A stretch of DNA of 6,761 nucleotides from WHSM01 sp036375165 (GTDB lineage Bacteria; Actinomycetota; Actinomycetes; Mycobacteriales; Micromonosporaceae): NCBI GenBank assembly GCA_036375165.1, contig DASUSI010000052.1, positions 1-6,761 on the forward strand. The letters are read 5' to 3'. Shown here in pieces: positions 5,605 through 6,761 of the stretch. Both the position numbers and the translations under genes were made by a program. Below the pieces are notes generated by a model. It had not been told where the DNA came from. It ran no database searches and saw only the letters and a list, made by a program, of their open reading frames with translations. The stretch's first letter is position 1, and each line of letters begins with the position of its first letter.

Positions 5605-6704
5605 TTCTCGAGGCAGAACTCGTTGATCGGGTATCCGACGTGACGGTCCTGCACCGGCAGGTAGCCGAGGACCTTGGAGCCGGGCTTGAGCTCGGTGCAG
5701 TTCAGCACCACGCCACCCGGACCGAGCACCCGCACGTGCCAGTCGTCCTGCAGGATCAGGTTCACCTTCTTCCCGTTGGGCGCCACCGCGTCGATGGACA
5801 GCAACGGCCGGCTCTCGATCTTCACGCGGCCAACGGTGACCAGTCGGGTCCGGCCGGAACTGTCGACCGCCATCACCTTGCTGCCGGCCTGCAGCTCGCT
5901 CAGGTAGTTGGTGCGACTGTCCTTCGAGAGGGTGTAGGAGTGGACCGCGCCGGCGTTGACCCGGAACGGCCGGGTCGGCATGTACGGCAGCGGGTGGGTC
6001 TCGCTGCAGCAGAGGATCATGCCCTTGGAGTGGGAACCCACGAGGATGCCCTCGTCCTCCCGGAAGTGGGTGCAGGTGTCCACACAGGCCCGCTCGCCCA
6101 TGCCGACGTGCGTGATCTGGATCACCTCCAGCTCCACGAGCTCAAGGTCTCCGGTCTGGGCCTCTGCCGCGGCCTTCAGGGTGGTGGCGTCCCCGACCTG
6201 CCGGGGAGCCATCATGACGCCGTCCGAGCCGCGCTCCAGCACGCCGAAGACGATCTCGGCCTCCTCGACGTCCTCGACCACGGTGACGATGCTGCCGTTC
6301 GCCTTGTCAGCGGCGGCCAGCACGATCTCCAGCGGGATCTTGGTGGGGTCGCGGAACAGCAGCACGCTCCACTTCTCGGTCCGTGCCGCCTGGCACGCCA
6401 GCTCCAGGCTCGACGCGTCGGTGATCTCCACGAACCTGCCGAACTCCACACTCGGGTACTGCTTTGCCAGCACGGCCGGGTCGCCGTGGGTGGCCGGGTC
6501 GACCACGACCACGTCGGCCGCCTCGATGTCCTTCGGCAGGCCGCTGCCGTTGGGCAGCAGAACCTTGGTGACAGTGGGCGGCAGTGCGGCGAGGTCTGTC
6601 GGGTCCGCCGCGACGATGCCGTCGACCCGCTGGTGGAGGGCCTCCTCGACGATGGCTTCCTTCGCGCCGTCAGCGCCACGGATATCCAGCCAGCACAGCT
6701 TCAC
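5601..6704 (-). CDS. 3-dehydroquinate synthase II / GriH-type 3-amino-4-hydroxybenzoate synthase
   Basis: This 367-residue cytosolic enzyme belongs to the DHQ synthase II (AroB') family. Archaeal members cyclise a C7 amino sugar to 3-dehydroquinate. The actinomycete branch (GriH of grixazone biosynthesis) converts the C7 aldol of aspartate semialdehyde and dihydroxyacetone phosphate to 3-amino-4-hydroxybenzoate. Family hallmarks seen here are the N-terminus KLCWLDIR, IPLEIVLA (123-130), GERACVDTC (203-211), LVGSHSKG (221-228), CCSETHPLPYMPTRPFRVNAG (232-252) followed by AVHSY, NYLSEL (266-271), and VTVGRVKIESRPLLSIDA (289-306). The length is normal for the family. The start is GTG, with GGAG at 6716-6713 spaced 8 nt from it. 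The stop overlaps the start of the amidohydrolase as GTGA. A GriH-type role is inferred from the neighbours (ligase, amidohydrolase, FAD hydroxylase). The sequence alone cannot exclude a true dehydroquinate synthase. A GriI-like aldolase partner is not in the window and may lie just beyond the right edge. Confidence 0.93.
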   Translation of the reverse strand: MKLCWLDIRGADGAKEAIVEEALHQRVDGIVAADPTDLAALPPTVTKVLLPNGSGLPKDIEAADVVVVDPATHGDPAVLAKQYPSVEFGRFVEITDASSLELACQAARTEKWSVLLFRDPTKIPLEIVLAAADKANGSIVTVVEDVEEAEIVFGVLERGSDGVMMAPRQVGDATTLKAAAEAQTGDLELVELEVIQITHVGMGERACVDTCTHFREDEGILVGSHSKGMILCCSETHPLPYMPTRPFRVNAGAVHSYTLSKDSRTNYLSELQAGSKVMAVDSSGRTRLVTVGRVKIESRPLLSIDAVAPNGKKVNLILQDDWHVRVLGPGGVVLNCTELKPGSKVLGYLPVQDRHVGYPINEFCLEK

Positions 6705-6761
6705 GGTTGATGCTCCGTTCGGGGTAAGGATGGGTTTCTGAATGTGTTGGAGATTTCTGGG
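6705..6761 (-). other. Leader of the GriH-type gene, reduced GC
   Basis: These 57 bases are about half G+C, clearly below the coding regions, which suggests a noncoding leader. They hold the GGAG at 6716-6713. However, one minus-strand frame is open from the window edge and ends at a TGA (6703-6701) that would overlap the GTG start as GTGA, the same junction as at 5601-5604. An upstream gene ending here is therefore possible. Confidence 0.4.

Noticed and set aside
5541..6710. Plus-strand open frame of 389 codons
   Set aside because: It is antisense to the GriH-type gene over its whole length, with a low-complexity His/Gly/Val/Asp-rich translation. It is a codon-bias shadow.
1..6761. tRNA, rRNA, CRISPR array or insertion sequence
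   Set aside because: I saw no cloverleaf, rRNA segment, spaced repeat array, transposase motif or terminal inverted repeats with target duplication.

Overview
The window is GC-rich (roughly two-thirds G+C by eye, with strong G/C preference at third codon positions), uses GTG starts in three of six genes, and carries one TTA leucine codon. This points to an actinomycete, probably Streptomyces or a relative, and to a secondary-metabolite cluster rather than core metabolism. All six genes that I can support lie on the minus strand, so transcription runs from right to left.

In transcription order the genes are: (1) a 3-dehydroquinate synthase II / GriH-type enzyme (6704-5601), expected to make 3-amino-4-hydroxybenzoate (3,4-AHBA) from a C7 precursor; (2) a small amidohydrolase-superfamily protein (5604-4825) with an eroded metal site; (3) a PaaK-like adenylate-forming ligase (4825-3509); (4) a salicylate-hydroxylase-type FAD monooxygenase (3418-2210); (5) an EntA/DhbA-type short-chain dehydrogenase (2055-1270); (6) a stand-alone isochorismatase (1206-547). 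Genes 1-2 overlap as GTGA and genes 2-3 as TAATG, so these three form a tightly coupled unit. The next three follow after gaps of 90, 154 and 63 nt.

My reading is an aryl-benzoxazole (or related aminophenol-derived) pathway. A PaaK-like ligase plus an amidohydrolase is the pair known to build the benzoxazole ring in the nataxazole and A33853 pathways. Here it is fused by overlap to a 3,4-AHBA synthase, which would give a benzoxazole-5-carboxylate framework rather than the 3-hydroxyanthranilate-derived 4-carboxylate. The isochorismatase and EntA-like dehydrogenase would supply a second ring from chorismate, either 2,3-dihydroxybenzoate or 3-hydroxyanthranilate. The FAD enzyme would tailor an ortho-hydroxybenzoate, possibly by decarboxylative hydroxylation. 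The GriI-like aldolase and the (amino-deoxy)isochorismate synthase that such a pathway needs are not in the window.

The left 546 bases hold no gene that I can support. They contain two strong perfect hairpins (478-516 and 192-238) suited to terminating the operon. The gap at 2056-2209 holds a third hairpin and a cluster of five GTCAC/GTGAC half-sites that looks like an operator region. The right 57 bases (6705-6761) are noticeably less GC-rich and hold the RBS of the first gene.
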